Of a stretch of DNA of 64,000 nt, positions 45,961-57,160 are shown piece by piece. The DNA lies in NCBI GenBank assembly GCA_027475525.1, contig JAMWFC010000073.1:521791-585790 (forward strand), in the 5' to 3' direction. The stretch's first letter is position 1, and the number at the start of each line of letters is the position of its first letter. A program made the translations under genes and the position numbers. The notes under the pieces are model-generated. The model was not told the DNA's origin. It saw only the letters and a list, made by a program, of their open reading frames with translations, and did no database searches. Source of the DNA: Macrolepiota albuminosa (taxonomy: Eukaryota; Basidiomycota; Agaricomycetes; Agaricales; Agaricaceae).

Positions 45961-46640
45961 ATGATCACTCTCACAGTAAATCCACACACAGAAGTCCCCC
46001 CAGATTTCTTGAAAGACGAGTTTAGCTTCACTAGACAAGCGGTGAAGCACGGCAGGGCTGGGATGATGGATGAGCAAGTGACTGAAATCTTGCTGAATTC
46101 CTGGAAAGAAGCCCTAGAACTCAGAAAAGCTGTCTGGAAAGCGGAGCGAGAGGACAGAGAAGCAGAGTTGAGAGATGAAGGAAATGCAAGAGAAGAACCA
46201 CAAAGGAGCCAAGATGAGGAGCACACGCTACAGACTACGCGTTTGAGAGCCCAATCGCCAGCGAGCAAAGATGGAGGGCCAAATCTAGTAGCCGGCAAAC
46301 CAGTACCAGAAGTGATTAAATATCCATCTGCGCGCTTTGCTATCAAGAAGCTGAGGGAGCAGGAGTACATCGAACTGAGCTACTTCACCCCAGAAGGCAG
46401 AGCCAAGGCAGCCAAAAACGAATCGGTGGCATCTAACAATATTTTCACCTTGACAAAAGAGGATGATGTTTTAGCCTTGAAACCAGTAGTCAACTTTAAA
46501 GCAAAAGGAAGAGCAACCCAAGATGAGGACCTATCTTTGGATCAACTATGCATTGCTTCGACTAATTTCTTAGAGCACATTGTGCAAGTAAAATGGCCCA
46601 ACAACATGGTGGACGCAATGCACACCTTTTTCTTTCTGAG
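45961..46640 (+). pseudogene. DIRS gag-like ORF, N-terminal part
   Basis: From an ATG at 45961 an open frame runs about 226 codons: a helical, charged region, then YPSARFAIKKLREQEYIELS (about 46321-46380), YFTPEGRAKAA and FTLTKEDDVLALKPVVNFKA. This succession is typical of the first protein of mushroom DIRS elements. The frame stays open to WPNNMVDAMHTFFFL, where foreign LTR-like sequence begins. The function is presumed structural (nucleocapsid). Confidence 0.65.
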
Positions 46641-46935
46641 TTCTGGCAGGGTCTCAGTGTGCTCAAGATAACAATGTATAGAAAGACACTGAAAGTTAGT
46701 GCTCCTGACACTATCTAGCAAACTGTAAATGCAAAGTTCTGACAAAGTTATTATANNNNNNNNNNNNNNNNNNNNNNNNNNNNNNNNNNNNNNNNNNNNN
46801 NNNNNNNNNNNNNNNNNNNNNNNNNNNNNNNNNNNNNNNNNNNNNNNNNNNNNNNCAGCATCCATGTTATATCCTATCTCTGTTCTCTGCTCATGCAAGA
46901 TGCCTCTATATCTGAGCCACAGAGCACTGCTTTGC
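46641..46935. repeat. Insertion in DIRS gag: LTR-like piece, assembly gap, gene-family fragment
   Basis: 46646-46755 resembles 56323-56430 (CAGGGTCTCAGTGTGCTCAA versus CAGAGTCCCAGTGTGCTCGA, then ACTGTAAATGC versus ACTGTAAGTGC). After the gap, 46859-46935 on the minus strand resembles the QCSM...EQGWD landmark of the repeated minus-strand gene family. Confidence 0.55.
46756..46855. other. Assembly gap (100 N)
   Basis: Exactly 100 undetermined bases, the usual size for a gap of unknown length. It lies inside the insertion in DIRS gag, so the true insertion may be much longer. Confidence 0.99.
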
Positions 46936-48020
46936 CTCACAAATCACAAGCTGTGTAACGAGGGAGTGGATGGCATAAAAGTACTCATATTGTACCAAGC
47001 TCAGGTGCGCAGAGAGTGGCACTGACAGATCAAAAACCTGCCATGAGATGGGATATTTGACTTAGGGCTGATTGATGATTGAGCACTGAGGACATTAAAA
47101 GACCAGGTGTACAACGCAAAGAGAAGCGCATTCATGGCTGGTGAGTGGGCCAAGTGCCTTTTATGGTGTATCTGCGATGGCAAACTCATGTTCTGCAACC
47201 TATCTCTATCCACAATTTCTCAATGTCTACCGTTCAATTTTATTATATTGCAAACCTGCAAATGATGGCCATACGTGGTCTATCAAACATCATTTGTTTA
47301 TAACAATGATTGTGCAAAATTTTGGGGCAGTGTCGGTCTCGTCATTGTGCAAGGGTCTTTTACCCATGGTGTTTTATCACATCCGTTTGACGATGACTTG
47401 TCACTTTCTGTCGCTCTATTGCTATTGCTCACATGCTCTGCAGGTCTTTATTGCATAACGGCTGGATGCCTATATGTGTCTGGCTGGCACCATAATTGTG
47501 CCATAATTTACTGCTTAACCTGACATACCACATTGCTGGGGCTCAAAACAATTACCATACAATAACCAAAATAGAACTAAACTCGCTGACGAGTGATGTT
47601 GCTTTGGCAGCAAGCTCAGCACGAGGCAAGAGAAAGAGGTCTGACTCTTCCAATCATAGTAGAGACCCTTCCCCTTCCAAATCTAAAAAGGAAAAGAAGG
47701 GAAGTGAGTTTTTTCACGCACGCACAGGCTCCTCCTCCAATGGAGTCAAGTCGTCCAACGCAGCCTGCACCATATGTCTGGGATGACATACACATGACAT
47801 CTGGAATTGTTCCACCAGAGACCTATGGAATGGGCAGAGCGCATACGTCAGGAGGCGCAAAAACAACAGACTGCTCAACCCCGAGGGCAAGGAGCTGTGC
47901 ACAGACTGGCAGAAGCCACGTGGATGCCGTACCATGTCCCACAACCACAAGCACGAGTGCTCGGGATGTGGGAAAAGAGATCATGGAGCTCAAGCATGCG
48001 CTCTCGCACAATCTCTTTAA
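46936..48020 (+). pseudogene. DIRS gag-like ORF, C-terminal part with Cys/His motif
   Basis: Resumes with VLILYQAQVRREWH (about 46979-47022) and SAFMAGEWAKC (about 47130-47160), then an unclear stretch. About 47610-48020 then encodes a basic linker (SSARGKRKRSDSSNHSRD) and the Cys-rich tail CTICLG-HTHDIWNCS, LCTDWQKPRGC and HECSGCGKRDHGAQAC. TGA codons interrupt at Arg-like positions, for example between CLG and HTHD. The Cys/His pattern is the nucleic-acid-binding tail usual before RT in DIRS elements. Confidence 0.65.
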
Positions 48021-48089
48021 GTTCCAATCACCCTACAAGTGCAGTGCATGGAATGAGCAAATGCAGAAAGCGGGGATATCGGAGCTCTT

Positions 48090-49340
48090 TCCATATCCAA
48101 GATGTTAGAGAAGCTTACAGGACTATTCCTATCAAGCCCTTGCAGTGGCCAGGAATTGTCATTATACTCCGTGGGCATGACAGCTACACCATCGACACAA
48201 TGGACTGTTTTGGTCTGGGTTCCAGATGTGGGTGCTATGGTTGCATCAGCGATGCCGGTGCACAAATTTTTAGAGCAAACGGCATTGGACCCTTATCAAA
48301 GTGGGTCGACAATCACATCTTTTTTCGAGTCTGCAAAGAGTTTGTGCAATCTTACAATGTGGAGCGTAAGAAATGGTCAGAAGAAATCAGCTCTAGTGGA
48401 GGAAAAAGGCATAAAGGGGGCCAAATTTGGTTCCAAGGAGCTAAAAATCACAATGATGAGGATATGGTGTCTCCGATTTCTGACCTTTCTGATTTTTCTC
48501 CTCATTCAGAGGAAGACCAACAGTTCTCTTATGCTCTGGTTGATGTCGATCGAGTCTCAGACTTGCTCAGGATTTCCTGGGAAAGAGCAAAAGACGTGCC
48601 ATTCAGTGAATCCGTGCCATATATCAGATTTGTTTGGACATTCATGCTCAAAGAGTCTACATTTCAGAGGAAAAGAGAGACAAATATCAGCAAGCCATTG
48701 CAGACTGGGAGAAGACTCGCACACATACCCTTGAAGAAGCCCAGAAGCTGTATAGAAAGCTTCTTCACGCATGCTGCATCACACCTGAGGGGAGAGCTTA
48801 TCTTACCAGCTTGGAGACCTTCATGGGATTGTTTAGTAATCGTCTGTTCATGCTGCGTACCCCACCAAAACGCACTGCTGGAGACTTGCTCTGGTGGAAG
48901 CGACTACTTTCTGGAACAGTGGAGAAGAGAATTTCAGAACCAAAACCATTCATCGACACACGTGCCTTCTCAGATGCCAGCTCATCCACAGGCATTGGGA
49001 TTACCATTGGCAGCCGATAGCGTGCATGGAAGCTTGAGAAAGGGTGGAAATGCAATGGGCGAGATATTGGGTGGGCAGAAGCAGTTGGTTTCCTCTTTGT
49101 GGTCTCCTCCTTTAACAGCCAGAGAGATGTGGGGGACAGCTTCAAAGTCTTCTGTGACAATTGAGGGGTCATGGAAGGGTGGTGGGTTGGCCGAAGCTGC
49201 AACAAAGCCATCAACAAAGTGTTTAAGCTCATACATGCCATCTGTAAGCAGAACGGAATCAGCATCAGTGTATGCACTAGGTATGTTCCAAGCAAGCATA
49301 ACCCTGCAGACAAACCATCATGAGGAATATTCTACAAACG
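48090..49340 (+). pseudogene. DIRS reverse transcriptase and RNase H
   Basis: RT: IQDVREAYRTIPIKPLQWPG (about 48098-48157), YTIDTMDCFGLGSRCG, then ISDAGAQIFRANGIGP and the active-site box SKWVDNHIFFRV (48296-48331). The second catalytic Asp is Asn (AAT, 48311-48313). After a frameshift come TITPEGRAYLTSLETFMGLF-like text (about 48775-48835) and RNase H (FSDASSSTGIGITIG about 48967-49011, VFCDNRGVMEGWWVGRSCNK about 49147-49206, YVPSKHNPADKPS about 49281-49319). A TAG at 49018 stands where Trp is expected and a TGA near 49320 where Arg is expected. Confidence 0.8.
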
Positions 49341-49655
49341 GAGCCTCCTACTCCCAGCCATCCTAATTCCAAGCACGATTGCCAACTACGTGGTCAACAT
49401 CAGTGCAGAGCACTGTCTCAAAACAGAGGGCAAGTTCCAGTTCTCAGAGCCTGAGGAAAGAAACCACCCTGGACAACTGCATGAAGACAGCGCTCATGCA
49501 GGACACTCATGAGTGGTTCTCGCATGCACCATACTGGGAGGACACATAAGCATTTTGACGTGCCAATCCAAGCAGAAAGCTGTGGGAGCCAGTGAAAACC
49601 TCAACCTTATGCTGCTGGGCTGGAGCTCAAACAATCTGCCCTAAGACCACATGTA

Positions 49656-50756
49656 ATGGCTAGAGAAAGGTTGAAGCTGTGGGTGCCATCAGCTACTGTG
49701 CAGGCAGGCTCAAGGGTAAACACTGGATCAACCATCTCCGAAGAGGATGAGATGAGAGTCTTTGAAGTCATGAACTCAGCCTGGGCATTGTCAACAAAAG
49801 AGACTTACGGCACAGGTTTGTTGCTCTTCCACGTATTTTGTGATTATCGTAATATTCCAGAGCAAGTGAGAGCACCAGTCACAGTAGAAGTGCTAGAGGT
49901 GTTCGTGGCTGCTCTAGCTGGGGCCTATTCAAAATCCGCAATTGAAAACTACTTAGTGGGAATTAAGGCCTGGCATTTGCTGCACGCTGTAACCTGGGAC
50001 ATAGACAAATCTTGGATGAGAACCCTAATAAAAGCTGTGGAGAAACTAACCCCAATGGCCTCTAAGAGGAAGAAGAGAAGCCCTTGCATGCCTGCCTTCC
50101 TCGAAGCTATCCACCAACAGCTGGGCTTGAGTGAAGCAGAACCAAATCCACTTAATGCAGCAGTGTTTGCCTGCGCTACCACATGTTTTTATAGTGCCAC
50201 ACATCTGGGCGAATTCACTGTGCAGACCTTAACATCATTCGACTCTTCCATACACATGAAACCAAGTGACGTACAGAAATCGACGGACAGAACAGGGCTT
50301 GAGACCATGGTGTTCCACTTGCCCTGGACAAAAACAGCAGTCCATGGAGAGACAGTGTCTTGGGCTGCACAGAGCGGCATCTCAGACCCAAGGAGAGCAC
50401 TCGAAACTCATTTGAGGGTGAATGCACCGCCAAAGGACGGCCCTTTATTTGCATATTGTAATAGAAAAGGAAAATCCACAGCATTGACCAAGAAAAAATT
50501 TTTAGAAGTGCTCACCAAAGCAGCAAAGGCCGCAAACCTGGAACCGTTACAGGGGCACGGCATCAGAATTGGAGCGACCTTGGAGTATCTCTTGAGAGGG
50601 GTGCTGTTTGAAGCTATGAAAGCTATTGGTTGCTGGTCCAGCAATGCGTTCTACAGGTATTTGTCAAAGCATGAACAAATACTAGTGCCATACTTACAAG
50701 CCATACCCACATTACATGAATCTTTCTTGAAATTGACGCTTGCCTTCAGAAAATAA
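49656..50756 (+). CDS. DIRS tyrosine recombinase (open frame, active-site Arg lost)
   Basis: 366 codons, uninterrupted. The N-terminal SAM-like core-binding domain (about residues 25-130; WALSTKETYGTGLLLFHVFC) is followed by the catalytic domain. Of the tyrosine-recombinase residues, the second pair HxxR is present (GHGIRIGAT, about residues 300-308) and a Tyr lies in FYRYLSKHEQIL. The first Arg, expected in the ...LxRLGEFT motif, is His (ATHLGEFTV; codon CAT 50202-50204, a G-to-A type change). The enzyme would recombine circular DIRS DNA into the genome, but loss of this Arg should inactivate it. It is the only long intact frame of the element. Confidence 0.85.
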   Translation: MARERLKLWVPSATVQAGSRVNTGSTISEEDEMRVFEVMNSAWALSTKETYGTGLLLFHVFCDYRNIPEQVRAPVTVEVLEVFVAALAGAYSKSAIENYLVGIKAWHLLHAVTWDIDKSWMRTLIKAVEKLTPMASKRKKRSPCMPAFLEAIHQQLGLSEAEPNPLNAAVFACATTCFYSATHLGEFTVQTLTSFDSSIHMKPSDVQKSTDRTGLETMVFHLPWTKTAVHGETVSWAAQSGISDPRRALETHLRVNAPPKDGPLFAYCNRKGKSTALTKKKFLEVLTKAAKAANLEPLQGHGIRIGATLEYLLRGVLFEAMKAIGCWSSNAFYRYLSKHEQILVPYLQAIPTLHESFLKLTLAFRK

Positions 50757-51105
50757 TTAGCCCAAGGTGAGCATGCGTCATAAAATTTTTGCCTCGGGGA
50801 GCCCTACCAGCTAGACGGGGTGTTGCTTCCTTCAGGCTAGAGTGATGCACTGCAGGCTCCTCTCCAGGTTCTATATCATGTTTTATCTCAGCAATGCGTG
50901 GCTAGCTCCTATTAATCATGGGGAATTGTGGCTAATCTCAGTTCTGTCTTTCCTTTGCAGAACCTCGCGAAAGGTTGGAGCACGCTGTTCCTTGCCAGCG
51001 TCCTCACCCACCCACTGTGTAACAGAATATTGTAAACTTTACTTGTATATTGCGCACTAATCAAAATCAAATAAATAATTTTGCATGCTACGCGATGAAG
51101 TCAAA

Positions 51106-51496
51106 GAGTAGCCACCCACTTGTAGTAGACTAGTCTTGATATTACATTGATTGTTTGTGTGCCCTTTGATTTGAATGATATGCACTGACTGGCATGCTTT
51201 GACTGGCATGCTCACCTTCTTTGCATGCTTTTGAGATTGGTATGCACTTTGCAACCTAAAGTTTATTAACCCTGGTCTTGTCTTAGCACTCCCAGTTCTT
51301 GACTTGCCCATAACTCCCTAATCCTTTTGACTTCACCCAATTCCTGGACTAAGTCCCTTACTCTGGGAATCCCCTGTTCACATCTTGAACCCCAGAGCAC
51401 AGTCCAGAGTTCCAGACACCCAAGTACACATAGATCAAGTCTGCCTTGTAAGGGTGTTGCTTTCCTGGAAAGCCCCTGACTCAGCAGAACCTGACA
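51106..51496 (+). mobile_element. LTR (719-bp gypsy family), right part
   Basis: Aligns with 4404-5122 from the GTAGTCTTGATATTAC region through repeated CTTTGACTGGCATGC-like text to the end GCAGAACCTGACA (51496). It is followed by CTTGG (51497-51501), which matches CCTGG at 45327-45331 in four of five positions. Confidence 0.85.
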
Positions 51497-51501
51497 CTTG
51501 G

Positions 51502-54060
51502 TCGACCACCTCTGAAAGGCCAAGGTCTACTTGAAGATTGGCCTCTGCTCCAGCTACAACAACATCTGGATGGCTCTGGGACATAAATGGAAGACTGCCT
51601 TCCACACCTGCTATGGCCTCTTTGAGTACCTGGTAATGCCCTTCAGTATAACTAACTCTCCCACAACCTTCCAGTACTTCATGAACAACATCTTCCATGA
51701 CATGAATGACATCTACTCTGATTCCCTCAGTGAACACTGAGTCCACATCCAACAGGTCCTTGAACAACTCTGAAGCCACAATCTGCATGCAAAACCAGAG
51801 AAGTGCTCATTTCACACCACAAAAGTCAAATACCTCAGCATCATTGTCACCTCAGATGGCGTCCACATGGACCCTGCAAAAGTTGAAGCAATCCTCAACT
51901 GGCCCCCCCCCAAAAAAAAATGTCAAGGAGGTACAATTCTTCCTCAGCTTCATGAACTTCTACCGACGTTTCATCAACAACTACTCTGGTATTACCAAGT
52001 CCCTCAACCAGCTGACTTGAAAGGACATCTCCTGGGGGTGGGACAGTAAGTGCCAGAGTGCATTCACCTTACTCAAGGAAACCTTCACCTCAGCTCTGAT
52101 TCTCTGGCACTATGACCCCACTCTTCTGGTCATCTTGGAGTGCGACACCTCTGACTACACTATTGCTGGCATCCTCTCACAGATGGGACTGGACAACCAG
52201 GAGCTCTGATCTGTGGCCTTCTACATCTGATCAATGATCCCTGCTAAGCTCAACTACAACATCTATGACAAGGAACTTCTTGTGATTGTCAAAGCCTTCA
52301 AGCAGTGGCAAGCCTACCTTGAAGGTACCCCCCATCAGATTCAAGTATACTCAGACCACAATAACCTTCAGTACTTCACAACCACCAAGCTCCTCAGTTG
52401 CAGGCAGGCCCAATGGTCTGAGGTCCTCTTGAAGTACAACTTTACCATCCATTACCACCCTGAATGACTCAGAGCCAAGCTAGATGCTCTCACCCAATGC
52501 CTGGATGTCTATCTGAAGAAGTCCTCTAAGGCAGGATAAAACATCTTCAACCATTGAGTGGTAATCCCTCCCAAACATTTGAATATGGTCTTAATCTTGA
52601 ATGAGGAAGGAATTCTAAAACAGATCTGAGACTCTCCCCAGGACAACTACCTCACCTGGCATGACCCCTGGAACTCTACTCCTGATAGACCACTACTTGA
52701 CCCCACCTTCACCCTCTCCTCCAACAGCAAAATGCTCCTCCGCAATGGCCACATCTATGCTCTGGACTATAAGAATGTCCACCTTGATATCTTCTGACAG
52801 CATCATGATCACAAGCTCAGGGGACATCCAGGAATACATAAGATACTCCAACTCATCTCCTGCACTTACTTTTGGCCAGGAATGAAGAAGGACGTCACCT
52901 GGTACATCTGAGCCTGTGAACCGTGCCTCCAGGCTAAAGTCCCCCAGCACAAACCCTACAGACTGCTCAAACCCCTACCTGTTGGATGATGTCCATGGTC
53001 CTTAATCTCCATGGATCACATTGTCAAGCTTCCAGATTCAGAGAGTTTCAATGCCATCCTTGTCATTGTATGTTAACTCACAAAGCAAGCCATCTTCATC
53101 CCATGCCACACCACTGACAATGCCCTGGGCTTTGCCTGGCTCTTCCTGGAACACATGTTCTTGAAGCACAGACTTCCCAATGACATTGTCTCTGATTGGA
53201 ATCCCTCTTTGTTTCAAAGTTCTGGACATCCCTATGCAAGGCTCTCAGCATTCACGTCAACCTCTCCACCATGTATCACTCAGAGACCAATGGACAAACC
53301 AAGCAGGTCAATCAGACCCTGAAATAGTACCTTTGGATCTATGTCAACTACCTCCAGAATGACTGGCATGCCAAACTTCTCCTTGCCAAATCCACCTACA
53401 ATAACACCCTCTACTCTGCCATCAGAGTATCCCCCTTCTTTGCCAATAAGGAGTACCACCCCTGATTAATACTGTTCCTTTAGAATATCCTTGCCCATGC
53501 TGCTCACAAAGTTGTCCAAGATCTCTGGAGCCTCCACGAGTTCCTCTGAAGCAAGATCAATGTCACCAACAAAGCTTACTCGAAGCATGCTGACCTCTGG
53601 CAAGAAACCTTGCCTGACTGTACCCCTGAGACCCTAGTCTGGCTCCCCTCTGTGAAGCTTGACCACAAGTGTTTCAGCTCCTTCAAGATAATCTGGAAGA
53701 TATCCTCCCATGCCTATCAACTTGACCTTCCCCTGGGATTGAAAGGATTGCACTCTGTGTTCCACATCCAACTCCTCAAAAAACATGCCCCAGACCCCTT
53801 TCCCAGACAACACCCTAAACTGACATCCTCCTCTCAAGGTGGACAATGAGTATTACTATGAGGTCGACCACATCCTCAACTCCTGGTGATCTGGAGATGA
53901 CTAAACTACCTCATATGGTGGACTGGCTATGGACCAGAAGACGACACCTAGTAACACTGGGCAAACCTGAAGGATGCCTCTGACAAGCTCTAGGACTTCC
54001 ACAATGCCCACCCAGACAAGCCCCAGCCCTCCAGAGGCTGAAAACCCCACAGGTAGCCAC
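51502..54060 (+). pseudogene. Chromodomain-gypsy relic, 3' half: RT, RNase H, integrase, chromodomain
   Basis: RT resumes exactly where 45331 left off (DHL, stop, KAKVYLKI), then HKWKTAFHTCYGLFEYLVMP and FQYFMNNIFHDMNDIY. The active-site YLDD segment is deleted. DPAKVEAILNWPPPKKK and FYRRFINNYSGITKSLNQLT follow. RNase H: ECDTSDYTIAGILSQM, YDKELLVIVKAFKQWQAYLE and YSDHNNLQYFTTTK (52135-52390). Integrase: GHPGIHKILQLI and ACEPCLQAKVPQHKPY (52825-52965), SLISMDHIVKLPDS, LPNDIVSDWNP. A chromodomain-like end (YEVDHILNS, then YLIWWTGYGPEDDT) lies at about 53850-53950. Numerous TGA/TAG stops and frameshifts, low CpG. Confidence 0.85.
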
Positions 54061-54299
54061 AAGGGCATAATCCCTGCCTCTGGGATCACCAGAGATTCAA
54101 CTCCCATGAATAAGTTTCTCTTACTCCTTTCCCCCTCTCCCTCTGCCACTCTATTCTTTTGTTCCAATCACTTACAATATCAAAAATTTATATACAGGCT
54201 AGTTTACATTAGGAACCTTGCTGGACCCATCCCCTGTTCCCACCAGAGTCCCTGCCTCCCCTGACCCTCTTGACCCACTCATCTCCACCCTCCCATTGC
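54061..54299. other. Tail of the gypsy relic, no gene
   Basis: Pro/Ser-rich low-complexity text after the chromodomain, then an AT-rich patch (54155-54210). The expected 3' LTR does not follow directly, so the element is truncated or interrupted here. Confidence 0.4.
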
Positions 54300-55740
54300 C
54301 ACTGCAGCCTCCATTGATGCAATCAGAGCCACCACCCTCTTGTTATATGAGGGTAGAGGTTCCCCTGTGTCCACTGCCAACTCTACCCAGGTCTCCAGGA
54401 TAATAGGGTTCTGTCTTCAGTGAGCTGCCAGCAAGTGTCCCAGCTGACCCACCCCCTGGATGGCCTTGGCCAGGGGTGGGCTCAATGATGAGGCCAGCCT
54501 CTGGAAAATAAGGGCATGGGCTGAGTCCATCCAACAGGAGGCAATGCTCTTGATGGGTTAGTCAGGAACCAAGGAGGAAAACAGTTAGCAACTCACACAT
54601 TGCCTTCCCTTGGGCAGCTGCCATGCTTCCCACCAACCAACTTCTCCTCCCAGACCCCAAGAGACCTGCCCCCTCTGAGCTGGAGGACCTCCAGACATGA
54701 TGAGTGGAGGGCTGCTGCTCCTTGCCCAACTCCTTGGGGGATGCCCATTGCTTCCCTTTATCTCACTGGGGCTCCTCTGATTCATCATCTTTGCCATCAG
54801 ATGATTGTACAATGGCAGGATGCCTGACATGGATGCACTGGTGTATCTACCCTCTCTCACTCCCCTGCCCACCCAATAGTGCTGCACTGGCTGATGCCCT
54901 CCTTGCTTTTGACCACACCCTCTGCCCCTCTCTCAGTTGCTCCATCACCCACTCCTCATCCCACCCCTGCTCCTGTGCCATACATCTCGCCTGCCATGCC
55001 AAGCCCATAGAACAATGCTCATGATAAACACAACACGCTGCACACATTGACATGTCACAACAGGCCTATGCCACCAGTTCCTTGAACTCACATGCCACTT
55101 GCTGACAAGCACACATCACACACTAAGGAGCATCAACAGCGCCCTGGACATAACCAGAGAGGCACTCACTGGACCCACTGCCTCACACCAGAACTGCACA
55201 GGAGAACCATGGTAATGCCCCTGTGCTGCTATAAATTGTTCTGGGGTTGCCTGCTCCTGGAGAATGCGCTGCGCTGGAGGAACAGGCCATACTTGGCCTA
55301 TGCCCAAGGATGGCCACTCGAGGTGCAAAGCTGAAGGATGGGATGACAGCACCTGCAATATCCCAGGCTGGAATGACAGCCCTGCCTCAGGGGGCTGTGG
55401 CAACAAACCTGGGGAACAAATCATAGACCCTGGGGAAAGCTAAGCAGTGAGTCTAGAACCAGATCCAGAAAGCTTACTAGCAAGCTCATTGATCTGCTGA
55501 CAGTCATGCTGGTGGTCATACTCTCCCTGATGCCAATTGTATTCCTCCTACAATGCCATGGAGTCATTTCTGGTAGGAGGAGGGGTGGAGGAACAGAGGA
55601 GTGTAACAGGGTGTGACATGACAAATGGGGAGAACCACAAAAATTTTTTTTTCCTTTTTCTAGCCCCCACTGTTGATGGCATCATGCTTTGAGCTTCAAC
55701 TTCAGCTCCTACAAAGAAGATGCACAGCCACTGCCACTTC
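54300..55740 (-). pseudogene. Repeated minus-strand gene family, copy 2
   Basis: Minus strand, in order: VGAEVEAQSMMPSTVGARKR (about 55700-55640), LQVLSSHPSALHLEWPSLGI (about 55360-55300), MGLAWQARCMAQEQGWDEEW (about 55020-54960), MSGILPLYNHLMAKMMNQ (about 54830-54775) and ILETWVELAVDTGEPLPSY (about 54405-54350). Two landmarks match copy 1 at 26549-28440 in the same order. Stops occur throughout. It lies between the gypsy relic and an LTR. Whether it is an independent gene or captured cargo is open. Confidence 0.5.
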
Positions 55741-55769
55741 AAAGGGTCTCAGTGCTAGAAGGGTGGTGA

Positions 55770-56327
55770 TGTCATGACCAGCACACGACCAACACCCTAG
55801 CAAACCCTGACACACCACCCCAACACCCCAGCACCTGCTCTCCAGCCCCAAACCCCCTGGACAATCCCGGTGCCACCCAGCTGACAGGCCCTGACCAACC
55901 CTTCCAGTGCCACACCTGCTCCCAGACTATGCACTGCACAGGACTCATAGCCAGCTAATGGGCCTGACCAATCCTCCCAGCACCATACCTGTACCCAGAC
56001 TATACACTGAAGGGAACTCATGGCTGGACAATACACCTCATGGGACTGGCCATATGGAGTACAACTCTGGAGCTCACCCAGACAACCTGGACCTTAACCG
56101 TAGTAGGTATTTAACCCATGGCCAGTGCCTGGTACAGTAGTCTTGATATTGCGATAAACTCCTGCCTCTATACTCTCTTGTCTATCTCATATCATTTACT
56201 TGATCTATTTTCTTACTCTCTCAAGTCTCCCAGTGATAACACCAACCATGGTTGAGTGTGCTGGATGTATATGCAGTACAATGCTGTCTCCAGCACCTGG
56301 CATGCATGATTGTAAGGAGTCCTGACA
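55770..56327 (+). mobile_element. LTR-like sequence of another gypsy family
   Basis: 558 bp beginning TGTCATGACCAGCACACG and ending GGAGTCCTGACA. It is preceded by the purine-rich AGAAGGGTGGTGA, a possible polypurine tract. TATTTAACCC (about 56107) and CAGTAGTCTTGATATTGCG (about 56137) correspond in position to the same words in the 719-bp LTR family. The 5-bp flanks GGTGA and GAGTC do not match, so it is either one LTR of a truncated element or its right edge is misplaced. Confidence 0.6.
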
Positions 56328-57160
56328 GAGTCCCAGTGTGCTCGAGCAAATGTGATAGAATGACGTGCTAGAAAATAGCGCCTCAGAAGCTACCTGACAA
56401 ACTGTAAGTGCTGTAGCCTAAGCAAAGATACAGAGATGAAGACAAATAGCATAGTGTAATGTGCCTGTAGATGGCACCGCAAACAACAAGAATGAGATAA
56501 ACAAGGTTAGCACCCAACTTGGTGACAATGTTGGGCTAAGCTAGTGTGATTTGAACACTAAGTGTAACTTGGGTGCTCAAGAGTTATGATTTGTTGCTAT
56601 GTACATGCAGAGTAGCTATCTTTTATACTATGCATCAATTAGTGCCTCTTCTCATAATTACAGTTAACAGTGACCTGTCAACGGCAACTGGCACACATGG
56701 GGGAATGGCAACCAATGGCATTTATAGCCCATTGGCCACAGTGACTCTAAACTGACTTTAACTTGTATAAGTCTGCTCACTTTTTAATGTAATTCTGATT
56801 GGCCAGGCCTCTATGGGACATGGTCAGAAAATCCTTAACAGACGCCGTAAGTTCTAATGTCAGCACTAAACCTTGTATCAATTCTTGATGGATAAGATGC
56901 TGGGTTAGAATATATCCTGTTCTGTTGTTGCTGGTTTTTTAGACTTCTGATTGAAGTGCCTTGTCAAATGGCAGCACCTAATGCTAACCCCTTTATGGAA
57001 CTGATCAGAATTTGATCAAAGTCACCTCCCCGCCATTGTGCTAGCACCATAAGTCCTGGATCTCCTAATTCTTTAAAGTCAATGAGTGGTGTATGCTGAA
57101 GGCTTAATAGTAGTGGTTTAGACTGATAAACAATGCCTATACTCAAGTGCTAAGGCCCAT
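56328..57160. other. CpG-poor repeat sequence, no supported gene
   Basis: The first 100 bp resemble the insertion at 46646-46755. The remainder shows no ORF or terminal repeat that I can support. Confidence 0.4.

Larger units (their letters stand above)
45781..51105 (+). mobile_element. Decayed DIRS-type retrotransposon (gag-like, RT/RNase H, tyrosine recombinase)
   Basis: The order gag-like ORF, Cys-rich gag tail, RT, RNase H, tyrosine recombinase, with no integrase and no protease, is that of DIRS elements, which move through a circular intermediate and make no target duplication. It is inserted in an LTR. Both edges are approximate (within about 50 bp), because the terminal repeats and internal complementary region could not be resolved by eye. 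An unrelated insertion with an assembly gap interrupts the gag ORF at 46641-46935. CpG content is intermediate, between the young elements and the old background. Confidence 0.85.

Noticed and set aside
47807..49366. A 519-codon open frame as one intact protein
   Set aside because: Only its first part (to about 48335) is DIRS RT in the right frame. The rest is an out-of-frame reading of the RT-RNase H region, whose real text lies in another frame (PEGRAYLTSLETF, FSDASSSTGIG).
55770..56327. This LTR as the 3' LTR of the gypsy relic at 41872-54060
   Set aside because: 1.7 kb of unrelated minus-strand gene-family sequence lies between the chromodomain and the LTR, and no matching 5' LTR precedes the gag. 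The link is possible but not supported.
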